Shown: positions 1 to 6,519, counted from the stretch's first letter. The stretch is DNA of 6,548 nt from an uncultured Erysipelotrichaceae bacterium (GCA_900317015.1 ONFH01000007.1:1-6548); one strand, 5' to 3'. Numbers and translations: made by a program. The notes: generated by a model from the sequence alone, not told the origin.

Positions 1-9
1 TGATCACAT

Positions 10-15
10 CCCTTT
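10..15 (-). promoter_or_regulatory. possible ribosome binding site of a gene beginning at or beyond the left edge
   Basis: Read on the minus strand, AAAGGG is followed by eight bases (to position 2), and position 1 reads A. If the two bases outside the window complete ATG, the spacing would be ideal for a minus-strand gene starting exactly at the edge. The start codon itself is not in the window, so this is inference. It fits with the extended -10 promoter found about 50 bases upstream on the same strand. Confidence 0.4.
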
Positions 16-61
16 AAGCTATCAATGCCGTCCGCCCGTTATTCCTTCTTTTTACATCTCC

Positions 62-70
62 ATTATAACA
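62..70 (-). promoter_or_regulatory. extended -10 promoter element (TGTTATAAT), minus strand
   Basis: The minus strand reads TG-T-TATAAT here: a perfect -10 hexamer with the TGn extension that can compensate for a poor -35. No good -35 hexamer is visible 16-18 bases upstream. Transcription would begin near position 55 and run out of the left edge after a leader of about 55 bases. It would serve a gene outside the window. A 7-bp inverted repeat (36-42 and 83-89) brackets the element. The rest of 1-196 contains no coding sequence that I can support. Confidence 0.5.
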
Positions 71-196
71 AAATAGTTGGTGATAACGGCCAATATACCG
101 TGTTTTAAATACGTAATAGTGGTTCTCAAAGCTTAAATTTTAAAACGTGATCTCGTAAATTAGGATATAATAAAGGGTTAGGCTTGATCATCAATT

Positions 197-226
197 AAAA
201 ACCAGTACCCCTATTGAGGATACTGG
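197..226 (-). terminator. Rho-independent terminator of the small zipper-protein gene
   Basis: On the minus strand, CCAGTA (226-221) pairs with TACTGG (207-202), with further partial G-C pairing inside the loop side. The hairpin is followed by five Ts (201-197). It lies about 33 bases after the stop codon at 259. There is no U-tract on the plus side, so it works in the minus direction only. It implies that the small gene is a single-gene transcript, with no transposase partner following it. Confidence 0.75.
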
Positions 227-258
227 ATGAAGTGATGTTTAGAAGCATCTCAATGCAC

Positions 259-609
259 TTATGATGCAATAATTTCTTTGATACGATCGATCAGCCGCTT
301 CAATTTACGATTTTGTTCTGTCAGTGATTCGACTTCTTTCTGAAGATCCGCAATTTGTCGTTTCTGATCCATAACTTCTTTTTTAAGTTTTGTAAGTTCG
401 ACATCTTCCTTCTTGGAATCTTTTGTTTCTTCACTCTTTTTCTTAGGACCTTTTTTACCAGTAGGAATGATATCCCCAGTCACAGGATCAAGCTTACCAA
501 TTAATTTTCTTTTTGATCAAGCCTGTTTCTTTTCTGGATCCCAGTAGCTATGAGATTCATAGACATACGTAATGCCTGTTTTCTTGTTTGTCTGTTTTAC
601 AATTGACAT
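259..609 (-). pseudogene. small basic leucine-zipper-like protein, IS-associated type, broken by one in-frame TGA
   Basis: Read from ATG at 609 the frame gives 116 codons, starting MSIVKQTNKKTGITYVYES, with one internal TGA at codon 31 (519-517), and ending TAA at 261-259. An AAGAGG ribosome site lies eight bases before the 609 ATG; another in-frame ATG at 615 is too close to that site. The N-terminal part (ITYVYESHSYWDPEKKQ, then SKRKLIGKLDPVTG) resembles the short N-terminal segment of IS1634/IS4-like transposases and small proteins found near them; this is from memory and unverified. A lysine-rich linker follows (about 53-69), then a coiled coil (about 70-114) with hydrophobic residues at nearly every a and d position and Asn100 at an a position, as in a dimeric leucine zipper. 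The stop replaces what could have been CGA (Arg) by one C-to-T change. The GTG at 483 after the stop could restart a 74-residue zipper fragment, but no ribosome site precedes it. Alternatives are a sequencing error or readthrough. It has its own terminator at 197-226. Confidence 0.65.
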
Positions 610-688
610 AGTCATGACCTCTTCTTATCTTTTCCCTTCATGTTGTATTTATTGTATCGTCCTCATGATCATCTTTCATCCTTAAGCC

Positions 689-727
689 AAAAGAAAAGAT
701 GAAGTACCTGTTTTTGATACTTCATCT
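689..727 (-). terminator. Rho-independent terminator of the two-component operon
   Basis: A perfect 10-bp stem, AGATGAAGTA (727-718 on the minus strand) with TACTTCATCT (706-697), encloses an 11-base loop. It is followed by a T-rich tail (TTTCTTTT, 696-689). The stem begins four bases after the kinase stop codon at 732-734. It ends the three-gene minus-strand operon and separates it from the small gene at 259-609. Confidence 0.88.
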
Positions 728-731
728 CTAA

Positions 732-2459
732 TTATCTCTGTGGATCTCTTTTTACAAATTTACGTTTAGGAAGTCTGATCGTAACGACAGTTCCTTCCCC
801 TACGACAGATTCAATATGAAGACCATATTCTTCACCATAAAGGAGCTTGATACGCTGATTGACATTACGCATACCATAACCTTTAGAATTCTGTGAAAGC
901 ATATGTTCCTTTGTTTCTTCATCCATACCAACACCATCATCTTCGACCATGATATAGACTTCATCTTCAGTCGCGGTAGCATAGACACTTAAGACACCTT
1001 TACGATCTTCAAGAAGATCGATGCCATGACCGATCGCATTTTCCACAATTGGCTGTAAGATCAAGTTTGGCGTTTCATACCCTTTGATCTCATCATCAAC
1101 TGTAATGTCCACTTCAAATTCATAGTCATGCATCATCTGCTGGATATCTAGATAAGCATTCATATTCTTTAATTCATCCGCAATTGAACAAATATTAGAA
1201 CCCTTATTCAAAGCTGTACGATAGAAATCAGATAAGGATAAGGTGATCTTTGAGATATCATTCTGACCACTTTCAATGGCCATGAAGTTGATCATTGATA
1301 ATGTGTTATATAAGAAATGAGGGTTGATCTGTTGCTGTAATGCTCGCATTTCATAGTTCTTCTGATTCAGTTTTGCTTCATAAACTTCTTCAATTAAGAA
1401 CTTGATCTTTTCGACCATGGTGCCAAAGGAACGAATTAATGTCCCGATCTCATCATGATCATTACTTTTGACCGTAACTTCTAGGTTCCCTTCTTGAATA
1501 CTTTCGGCATTCTTCGTTAAGGCTTCAATACGATCGACAAGATATTTTGACATCCAGTGCATTGCAATCAATGATAAGATTACGACAATACCTAAAGCAA
1601 AGATCAAGAATAAGACATCTCTTTCCATGTGGGCACTCGTCAAAGACAAACGTGAACGATAGAAATAGACCTTCCATCCTGCTTCTTTTGAGGTAGCCAT
1701 TAAAACACGGTTATTCTTTTGCTTACTTAACTTCTTGACCTCTTTAAAAGATAAAAGATCCTGGTCATCAAGAATATTATCATGACTATAGATGACGCCA
1801 TGTTCATCTGCCACATAAATGCCATAATTGTATTTTTCTGATTCATCAAAGCTTTTAAATAAATCATTATAATCAAGCGTAATGACTAAAATGCCCACCT
1901 GATTTTGTCTTTCCAAGGTCGGCATTCGTCGTACATTCAAGACGGTCTTTTGTTTTTGATCAATGATCCAGCGTGGTGTATCACTACTTAAGGCACTCTT
2001 ATACCAGGACTTCTTTTGAATCTCCTTTAAAGGAAGCCAGGTCGTCCCATGGGCGATGGTCGCATTCTTTGTATAGATCGTGACCTGCTTCACATCAGTA
2101 TGAAAGTTGGTCACGGAAGAGATCATTGGATCCAGTGTTGTCGTTAATTGTTCATACGCATCATAATCATTCCCATAATTCGTATTCACGATCTGAGCGA
2201 TCGTATCATTATAAGAAATGTAGTTAGAAAGGTTGTTATAAACTTTTACATCACTATCGACATTGGAAACAGCCATATCTAAGACATTCTGATAGTTTTC
2301 AATTTCTCTTTGTGTCACCAAATGGGCAATATTCGTATAGGCAACGGCAACGATCAACACTAAAGGTAGAAGTTCGACAAAGACATAGATCACAATGATC
2401 TTCTTTCGTACCTTCATATCTCTAAAGAGAGTCTTGATCTTATTCATGAAAGTCTTCAT
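732..2459 (-). CDS. YesM/LytS-type sensor histidine kinase, HAMP-containing, membrane
   Basis: 575-residue membrane sensor kinase that should autophosphorylate and pass the phosphate to the regulator encoded just upstream. Membrane helix 1 is at about residues 20-42, followed by an extracellular sensing region (about 43-278) of the length and style of a Cache-type ligand domain, then membrane helix 2 at about 281-300. A HAMP linker spans about 303-355. The His_kinase (PF06580 type) region carries QQQINPHFLYNTL with the phospho-acceptor His381. The ATPase domain has the N-box LQPIVENAIGHG (Asn474), DDGVGMD (508 region) and GYGMRN (527-531), and ends near 563. All expected catalytic motifs are present and the length is normal for YesM kinases. 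The ATG overlaps the regulator's TGA as ATGA, and GGAGAGG (2473-2467) lies seven bases upstream inside the regulator gene, so translation is probably coupled. The ligand is unknown; relatives usually sense carbohydrates or peptides. Confidence 0.95.
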   Translation of the reverse strand: MKTFMNKIKTLFRDMKVRKKIIVIYVFVELLPLVLIVAVAYTNIAHLVTQREIENYQNVLDMAVSNVDSDVKVYNNLSNYISYNDTIAQIVNTNYGNDYDAYEQLTTTLDPMISSVTNFHTDVKQVTIYTKNATIAHGTTWLPLKEIQKKSWYKSALSSDTPRWIIDQKQKTVLNVRRMPTLERQNQVGILVITLDYNDLFKSFDESEKYNYGIYVADEHGVIYSHDNILDDQDLLSFKEVKKLSKQKNNRVLMATSKEAGWKVYFYRSRLSLTSAHMERDVLFLIFALGIVVILSLIAMHWMSKYLVDRIEALTKNAESIQEGNLEVTVKSNDHDEIGTLIRSFGTMVEKIKFLIEEVYEAKLNQKNYEMRALQQQINPHFLYNTLSMINFMAIESGQNDISKITLSLSDFYRTALNKGSNICSIADELKNMNAYLDIQQMMHDYEFEVDITVDDEIKGYETPNLILQPIVENAIGHGIDLLEDRKGVLSVYATATEDEVYIMVEDDGVGMDEETKEHMLSQNSKGYGMRNVNQRIKLLYGEEYGLHIESVVGEGTVVTIRLPKRKFVKRDPQR

Positions 2460-3976
2460 GAGGCAGCCTCTCCACGGTTACGATATTTCTGAGGAGAGAT
2501 GCCATAATACTCTCTAAAGCTCTGACAGAAGTAAGAGACATTGGCATAACCAACGGCGACCGCAATAGAGACGATCTTTTCATTGCTGGTCTCAAGTAAT
2601 TCCTTCGCTTTCTCCATACGGACACGCTTAATGAATTTTCCTAAGTTCTCTCCGGTCTCTTTCTTGAAGATATGAGAAAGATAACTTGGGGCTAAGCAGA
2701 CCTGATCAGCTAAGGAATCCACACTGAGATCAAGATTATAATTGTTATAAACATAACGAATGACATCCTTGATCTCCTGATGATTCAATGTTTCTGATTT
2801 CTTGAATTCCTTCTCTAATAAAGCCACGAATTCATCCATAATGGCTTTGATCGACTTGTAATCATTGGCACGATAGAAACGAACGATCATCGTATCCAAA
2901 TCTTTTTCATCCGTTACTGTTAAGATATTATAAATATCCTTAATGATTCCCGAGAATAAGAACTTCAGATAATCATTAGAGAAGTCATTCTGAGCATAAT
3001 AGATCTCATTGAAGCTCTTAAAGTCTTCCTTCAGGCGATCAATATCCTTTAAGTTAATATCATGTTTCACTTTCTTAGTTAATTCTTCGACATCTTCATA
3101 AGGTTTGACAGTGACTTTCTCATCCTGTTCGGAATAAATATATTTTTCTGGATGATAATACATTCCCTCTAATGTTTCTTCCAGTTCATCTACTGTCTTT
3201 TCCACATCTTCTAAACCTTTTAAAGATTTAGAGATAGCTAGATACCCCTTAGTATGGAAGCTGATCTGCAACATATTAAAGATGTCATGAGCTGCTGCAT
3301 TGACGGCATCAAAGCGGTCTTCTTCAAAGAAGAATAATGACTGCGTCATATTGAGGTTGAGATAGTCAAAAGGAATACGGATGCATTCTAAGAAATGATT
3401 TTTGACTTCTTCATGGTCCCCAAAGAAGTTATCTGGACATGCTAACATGATGATACGATGATACTTCTTTAAGTATGAATCGATCAGTTCTTTGCCAAAA
3501 CGATCCTCTAATGCCTTACGAGAATTGCCATTGACTAAATTATAAAGAACATGTTCCTTGATCAAATGTTCGGTCTGATCTTCTTTCTTGGCAGTCGCTT
3601 TTAATTCATCAACACTTTTGGTCATCTTGACCATCGTTGCTTTGAATTCTTCCGGATTGACTGGCTTTAAAATATATTCTAAGACACCTAGACTCATTGC
3701 GGTCTTGGCATATTCAAAATCACTGTAGCCACTAAAAATAGCAACTCTTAACTGAGGCTGCACTTTTAGTGCTTCTTTAATGAGCCCAATACCATCTAGA
3801 AATGGCATCTTAATATCGGTTAATAAGATATCTAGAGGATGGTTCTGAATGTACTGTAAGGCTTCTTTCCCATTTTTTGCTTCTATGATATCAAAATCTT
3901 GCTCCATCTGATTTAACAGGAAATGCACACCTTTTCTGCCGATCTTTTCATCGTCTGCAACAAGTATACTATACAT
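2456..3976 (-). CDS. YesN-type response regulator, receiver domain plus AraC-type DNA-binding domain
   Basis: 506-residue cytoplasmic transcription regulator, the partner of the downstream kinase. The receiver domain (about 1-120) has the acidic pocket DDE (8-10), phospho-acceptor Asp54 in LLTDIKMP, Ser82 in FSGYSDF and Lys104 in LKP, so it looks fully functional. A long middle region (about 125-395) of unassigned function is typical of YesN-type regulators. The AraC/XylS domain (about 398-500) shows both helix-turn-helix units: LADQVCLAPSYLSHIFKKE, then IAVAVGYANVSYFCQSFREY followed by YGISPQKYR. The start is ATG at 3976 with AAAGGGG six bases upstream, lying over the last codons of the preceding gene (3-bp gap), which suggests coupling. 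The regulator comes before the kinase, the reverse of the common yesM-yesN order. Likely targets are carbohydrate genes; the divergent debranching-enzyme gene and its own operon are nearby candidates. Confidence 0.95.
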   Translation of the reverse strand: MYSILVADDEKIGRKGVHFLLNQMEQDFDIIEAKNGKEALQYIQNHPLDILLTDIKMPFLDGIGLIKEALKVQPQLRVAIFSGYSDFEYAKTAMSLGVLEYILKPVNPEEFKATMVKMTKSVDELKATAKKEDQTEHLIKEHVLYNLVNGNSRKALEDRFGKELIDSYLKKYHRIIMLACPDNFFGDHEEVKNHFLECIRIPFDYLNLNMTQSLFFFEEDRFDAVNAAAHDIFNMLQISFHTKGYLAISKSLKGLEDVEKTVDELEETLEGMYYHPEKYIYSEQDEKVTVKPYEDVEELTKKVKHDINLKDIDRLKEDFKSFNEIYYAQNDFSNDYLKFLFSGIIKDIYNILTVTDEKDLDTMIVRFYRANDYKSIKAIMDEFVALLEKEFKKSETLNHQEIKDVIRYVYNNYNLDLSVDSLADQVCLAPSYLSHIFKKETGENLGKFIKRVRMEKAKELLETSNEKIVSIAVAVGYANVSYFCQSFREYYGISPQKYRNRGEAAS

Positions 3977-3979
3977 AAT

Positions 3980-4474
3980 TTACCCCTTTCTCATCACATG
4001 AGGGTAACGTAATGTCAGTGCATCCATCAGTTTATCATTGGCCTGTAAATAAACGCATGTGTATAATGAACCTTCATTAAACATCATGGCATAGACCTGA
4101 TCATTGTTAAAAGCTGAGTAGAAACGTTTTGTTTTAAACTTCTTTCCTTCATAAGATTTAAAAAAGTCATCTTCAGCCTTTGCACAAGCTTCTAAGTGAT
4201 CCATGTTCAAAGTCGTAATATGTTTTCTTTTTGCCTTATTAATAATACGATCGATTGACATTTCATTATCACATAGAATGTACTCATATTCACAATTCAG
4301 TGAACGATTGTAATAGTAAGCTAAGACGATCCAGAGAATCGTCACTGGAATAAAGATCTGTACGAAGATGCTATAAAAACCAAACATCACAGCTAAGGTG
4401 ATCAGAATGGCTCTAAACAGCTTCTGTCTTAACTTAATATCCATTTTGTAACAATACTCCACATAAGTATCCAT
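3980..4474 (-). CDS. small two-helix membrane protein, DUF6106-like (tentative), first gene of the two-component operon
   Basis: 164 residues with no recognised catalytic motif. A short cytoplasmic N-terminus (MDTYVEYCYKMDIK) is followed by two closely spaced hydrophobic segments (about 19-36 and 38-56). A soluble, basic and aromatic-rich C-terminal domain of about 105 residues follows, containing YEYILCDNEMSIDRI and NKAKRK. That layout recalls the DUF6106 family of Clostridia-type bacteria and, more loosely, bacterial PH-like membrane proteins; I am working from memory and the family name is tentative. The hairpin-like pair of helices would place the C-terminal domain in the cytoplasm. ATG at 4474 is preceded by GGGGA with seven bases of spacing. 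The stop is three bases from the regulator ATG, so the gene is co-transcribed with the regulator and kinase and could be an accessory protein of that system. The role is unknown. Confidence 0.85.
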   Translation of the reverse strand: MDTYVEYCYKMDIKLRQKLFRAILITLAVMFGFYSIFVQIFIPVTILWIVLAYYYNRSLNCEYEYILCDNEMSIDRIINKAKRKHITTLNMDHLEACAKAEDDFFKSYEGKKFKTKRFYSAFNNDQVYAMMFNEGSLYTCVYLQANDKLMDALTLRYPHVMRKG

Positions 4475-4499
4475 AAAACATTCCCCACTTTCATCTTCT

Positions 4500-4526
4500 A
4501 TTATAGTTAATCGCTTACATTGTAAA
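4500..4526 (-). promoter_or_regulatory. promoter of the membrane protein-regulator-kinase operon
   Basis: On the minus strand a perfect TATAAT (4505-4500) lies 25 bases before the start codon of the first gene. TTTACA (4526-4521, five of six consensus bases) precedes it by 15 bases. The spacer is two bases shorter than ideal, which suggests a weak or activator-dependent promoter; TTTTTA is the alternative at 17 bases. The spacer contains a cre-like sequence, and an inverted repeat starts at the -35. Confidence 0.6.
4506..4519 (-). promoter_or_regulatory. candidate CcpA cre site within the operon promoter spacer
   Basis: The minus strand reads TGTAAGCGATTAAC. The classic cre consensus of Gram-positive bacteria is TGTAANCGNTNNCA; the site matches all defined positions except the last two (AC for CA). 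It lies between the -35 and -10 of the operon promoter, a position where bound CcpA would block RNA polymerase. No ccpA gene is in the window, so CcpA control is inferred. Confidence 0.45.
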
Positions 4527-4558
4527 AATATGAGATTATTTAGATAAATGTCATATTT
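4526..4558. promoter_or_regulatory. inverted repeat, candidate operator in the divergent control region
   Basis: AAATATGA (4526-4533) and TCATATTT (4551-4558) form a perfect 8-bp inverted repeat. With one mismatch the arms extend to AAATATGAnATT, giving 11 of 12 paired positions around a short AT-rich centre. Arm centres are 25 bp apart, between two and two and a half helical turns. It touches the -35 of the minus-strand operon and lies upstream of the plus-strand gene, so a bound protein could act on both. AraC-type regulators often bind direct rather than inverted repeats, so the binding protein is not assigned. Confidence 0.4.
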
Positions 4559-4569
4559 CTTTGAAACAA

Positions 4570-4598
4570 TTGCGAATCCCTAACGGAATGTTTATATT
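4570..4598 (+). promoter_or_regulatory. weak candidate promoter of the debranching-enzyme gene
   Basis: TTGCGA (4570-4575, four of six -35 bases) and TATATT (4593-4598, five of six -10 bases) are separated by exactly 17 bases. The predicted start near 4605 would leave a leader of only about 15 bases, beginning at the ribosome binding site. That is short, so either this promoter is wrong or the gene has a minimal leader. An upstream alternative (TTGTAA at 4520, GATAAA at 4543) is no better. Confidence 0.35.
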
Positions 4599-4604
4599 GA
4601 TGAT

Positions 4605-4613
4605 AAGGAGGTG
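4605..4613 (+). promoter_or_regulatory. strong ribosome binding site that fixes the debranching-enzyme start
   Basis: AAGGAGGTG is nearly the full anti-16S complement. AGGAGG (4606-4611) ends eight bases before ATG at 4620. The in-frame GTG at 4611 lies inside this site and therefore cannot be the start codon. Confidence 0.9.
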
Positions 4614-4619
4614 CGTCTC

Positions 4620-6494
4620 ATGATCAAAATTTCTAATCAAATATCCTCAGATGATCCATTCCAGATTCCTGAATGGCTTCTGACGAATGGTCTTGGCGGT
4701 TATAGCTATTTGACCACCAATTGTTCACATAATAAAACCTATCATACTTTATTTACAGGAGCCCTCAAGCCTCCTGTTGAACGTTACAGCGTTCTTTATG
4801 ACATGAGAGGTCATTTACAGATCGACCATGATCGTTATTCACTTACTGATGCACTAGACTACGTACTCATTGGTGATGTGATTACGTATGTTTACAAAAT
4901 TAATGATATCATAATTTACCAAACAATTTCACTTGTACACGATAAAAATACTTTAGTTATTAACTATCACATCGTCAATCCAAGTGAACATCATATTGAT
5001 TTCTACCTTGAACCGATCTTAGCTTTAAGAGCACCCGATGCCGCAAATGAAAAAGTGCCAGAATACGGACTCTTTCCTTATCAAAGCAATGTTTCGATCG
5101 TCCCGCTCAATCATAAAGATGTCCTCGTTCATATGAAGACCAACAAAGGCATCTTCACTAAAGATGTGAAAGACTATGTTCCTGACGCTTATCGTTTTCA
5201 TGAACTGATGGGTGGTGGGATCCATGATCATTTAAGCATCCCTGGTTATTTTGAAGCAATTATCACAAATAAAAGCTATGATCTTTCTTTCACCTGTACT
5301 TTAGAAGATGAAACGAATGATCCAATCCAAGAAATTGGTCAAGAGATCATTCGTAAACATCATCTCACGTTCAGTCAAGATGAGAGATTTAATCGACTGG
5401 TGAAAGCTGCGGATTCCTTCATCGTCAAAAGAGGAAAACATAAAAGCACCATTGCCGGCTATCCTTGGTTTAATGACTGGGGACGTGATTCCCTCATCTC
5501 ATTAGAAGGATTAACGTTAGTTACGAAACGGTTTGATGATGCCAAAGATATTTTAACGACATTTTTACAGACGATCCACAATGGCTTATGTGTGAATGCC
5601 TTCATTGATCAGGATCATGCCCTCTACAATACTGCCGATGCCTCTTTATGGCTCGTTCATAGCATGTATATGTACTATCTTTATACCCATGATCTTGCTT
5701 TTATCAAAGAACATTTCAATACCTTAAGAGACATCATCTTCACCTACATCAAAGGCTGTGATCATGATATCTACCTTGATGATAACTTCTTACTCCATGT
5801 AGGAAGCGGCGAAGATCAGGTCACCTGGATGGATGTTCGTATCGATGGAAAAGCGGTAACCCCAAGACATGGTGATCCCGTCGAAATGAATGCTTTATGG
5901 TATAACGCCTTATGTATTATGGATCAATTTGCAAAAAAACTGCATGAAGAGTCATTCTTTGATATGTTGGCAAATAAATGCAAAGAATCCTTCCTAAAGT
6001 ATTTTGATACGCATAAAGGATACTTCCTTGATGTGGCCTACGATGATGAGACCTTAAGACCAAATCAGCTCTATGCTTTATCTTTACCATTTGCTTTACT
6101 CGATGAAAAACAAGGAAAAGAAATGTTAGAGATCATTACCAAGAAGCTCTATGTAGGAAAAGGTCTAAGAACTTTACCACAAGATGATCCTCATTATCAT
6201 GGAACCTATCTAGGAGAAATGAAAGTACGTGATGAAGCTTATCATCAGGGTACAGCCTGGGCTTATTTAATTGGTCCTTTCTTACGTGCTGATTATAAGA
6301 TCTATCATAATAAAGTCCGAACTTTAGCCTTACTTGAACCACTGCTTTCGACCATGGATGAACAATGTATAAATGGCATCAATGAGATCTTTGATGGCGA
6401 TAGCCCCCATACCGGAAAAGGCTGTGTCACCCAGGCCTGGAGCATTGCGGAAGTATTATGTATCTATCATATGATTCAAAATGATCATCAATGA
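4620..6494 (+). CDS. glycogen-debranching-type amylo-alpha-1,6-glucosidase, GH133-like
   Basis: 624-residue enzyme expected to hydrolyse alpha-1,6-linked glucose stubs left on glycogen or branched maltodextrins after phosphorylase and transferase action. There is no signal peptide, so it should be cytoplasmic. An N-terminal GDE_N-type domain (about 13-225) includes EWLLTNGLGGY and the HNKTYHTLF and RYSVLYDM stretches. The C-terminal alpha/alpha-barrel GDE_C-type domain (about 245-615) carries GYPWFNDWGRDS (270-281), LYNTADASLW, WMDVRIDGKAVTPRHGDPVE with NALWYNA, RPNQLYALSLP, GLRTLPQDDP with YHGTYLGE, RDEAYHQGTAWAYLIGPF, and NEIFDGDSPHTGKGC followed by TQAWSIAEVL. These match the bacterial/archaeal debranching family closely. 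Asp395 (WMD) and Glu579 (NEIFDGD) are my candidates for the catalytic acids, by remembered alignment to eukaryotic debranching enzyme, unverified. The eukaryotic 4-alpha-glucanotransferase half is absent, as is normal for this short bacterial form. The gene is monocistronic, divergent from the two-component operon, with a terminator overlapping its stop codon. No other glycogen gene is visible. Confidence 0.93.
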   Translation: MIKISNQISSDDPFQIPEWLLTNGLGGYSYLTTNCSHNKTYHTLFTGALKPPVERYSVLYDMRGHLQIDHDRYSLTDALDYVLIGDVITYVYKINDIIIYQTISLVHDKNTLVINYHIVNPSEHHIDFYLEPILALRAPDAANEKVPEYGLFPYQSNVSIVPLNHKDVLVHMKTNKGIFTKDVKDYVPDAYRFHELMGGGIHDHLSIPGYFEAIITNKSYDLSFTCTLEDETNDPIQEIGQEIIRKHHLTFSQDERFNRLVKAADSFIVKRGKHKSTIAGYPWFNDWGRDSLISLEGLTLVTKRFDDAKDILTTFLQTIHNGLCVNAFIDQDHALYNTADASLWLVHSMYMYYLYTHDLAFIKEHFNTLRDIIFTYIKGCDHDIYLDDNFLLHVGSGEDQVTWMDVRIDGKAVTPRHGDPVEMNALWYNALCIMDQFAKKLHEESFFDMLANKCKESFLKYFDTHKGYFLDVAYDDETLRPNQLYALSLPFALLDEKQGKEMLEIITKKLYVGKGLRTLPQDDPHYHGTYLGEMKVRDEAYHQGTAWAYLIGPFLRADYKIYHNKVRTLALLEPLLSTMDEQCINGINEIFDGDSPHTGKGCVTQAWSIAEVLCIYHMIQNDHQ

Positions 6495-6519
6495 TCCTAG
6501 GCATTTCCTAGGATCTTTT
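6493..6519 (+). terminator. Rho-independent terminator of the debranching-enzyme gene
   Basis: A perfect 9-bp stem, GATCCTAGG (6493-6501) with CCTAGGATC (6507-6515), encloses a 5-base loop and is followed by TTTT-C-ATTT. The last two bases of the TGA stop codon (6492-6494) form the start of the stem, so the terminator leaves no 3' untranslated spacer. Confidence 0.9.

Noticed and set aside
166..171. Plus-strand TATAAT as a promoter
   Set aside because: The hexamer is perfect but has no acceptable -35, and no plus-strand gene follows before the antisense-oriented small gene.
1..258. RNA gene, riboswitch or CRISPR in the left non-coding stretch
   Set aside because: No tRNA-like cloverleaf, repeated spacers or recognisable riboswitch core was seen. 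Only a promoter-like element, a small inverted repeat and the terminator at 197-226 could be supported.
259..483. An independent 74-residue gene starting at GTG 483
   Set aside because: No ribosome binding site precedes the GTG, and the same frame continues upstream of the stop into a proper ATG with AAGAGG. It is better read as the distal part of a broken gene.
517..519. TGA read as tryptophan (alternative genetic code)
   Set aside because: The regulator and the debranching enzyme both end at TGA exactly where their families end, and conserved tryptophans in the window use TGG.
800..988. Open frame on the minus strand inside the kinase ATPase region
   Set aside because: It is a different frame of a well-supported kinase domain, with no ribosome site or recognisable protein features.
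2440..2625. Open frame on the minus strand across the regulator-kinase junction
   Set aside because: It overlaps the conserved AraC-type DNA-binding region and the kinase start in another frame, and resembles no protein family.
4611..4619. GTG at 4611 as an earlier start of the debranching enzyme
   Set aside because: The GTG lies within the Shine-Dalgarno sequence AAGGAGGTG. ATG at 4620 has ideal eight-base spacing and gives the natural family N-terminus.
5025..5231. Minus-strand open frame inside the debranching enzyme
   Set aside because: It is antisense to a conserved coding region, with no promoter or ribosome site that I can see.
6136..6342. Minus-strand open frame inside the debranching enzyme C-terminal domain
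   Set aside because: It is antisense to highly conserved GH133-like motifs and has no supporting signals.
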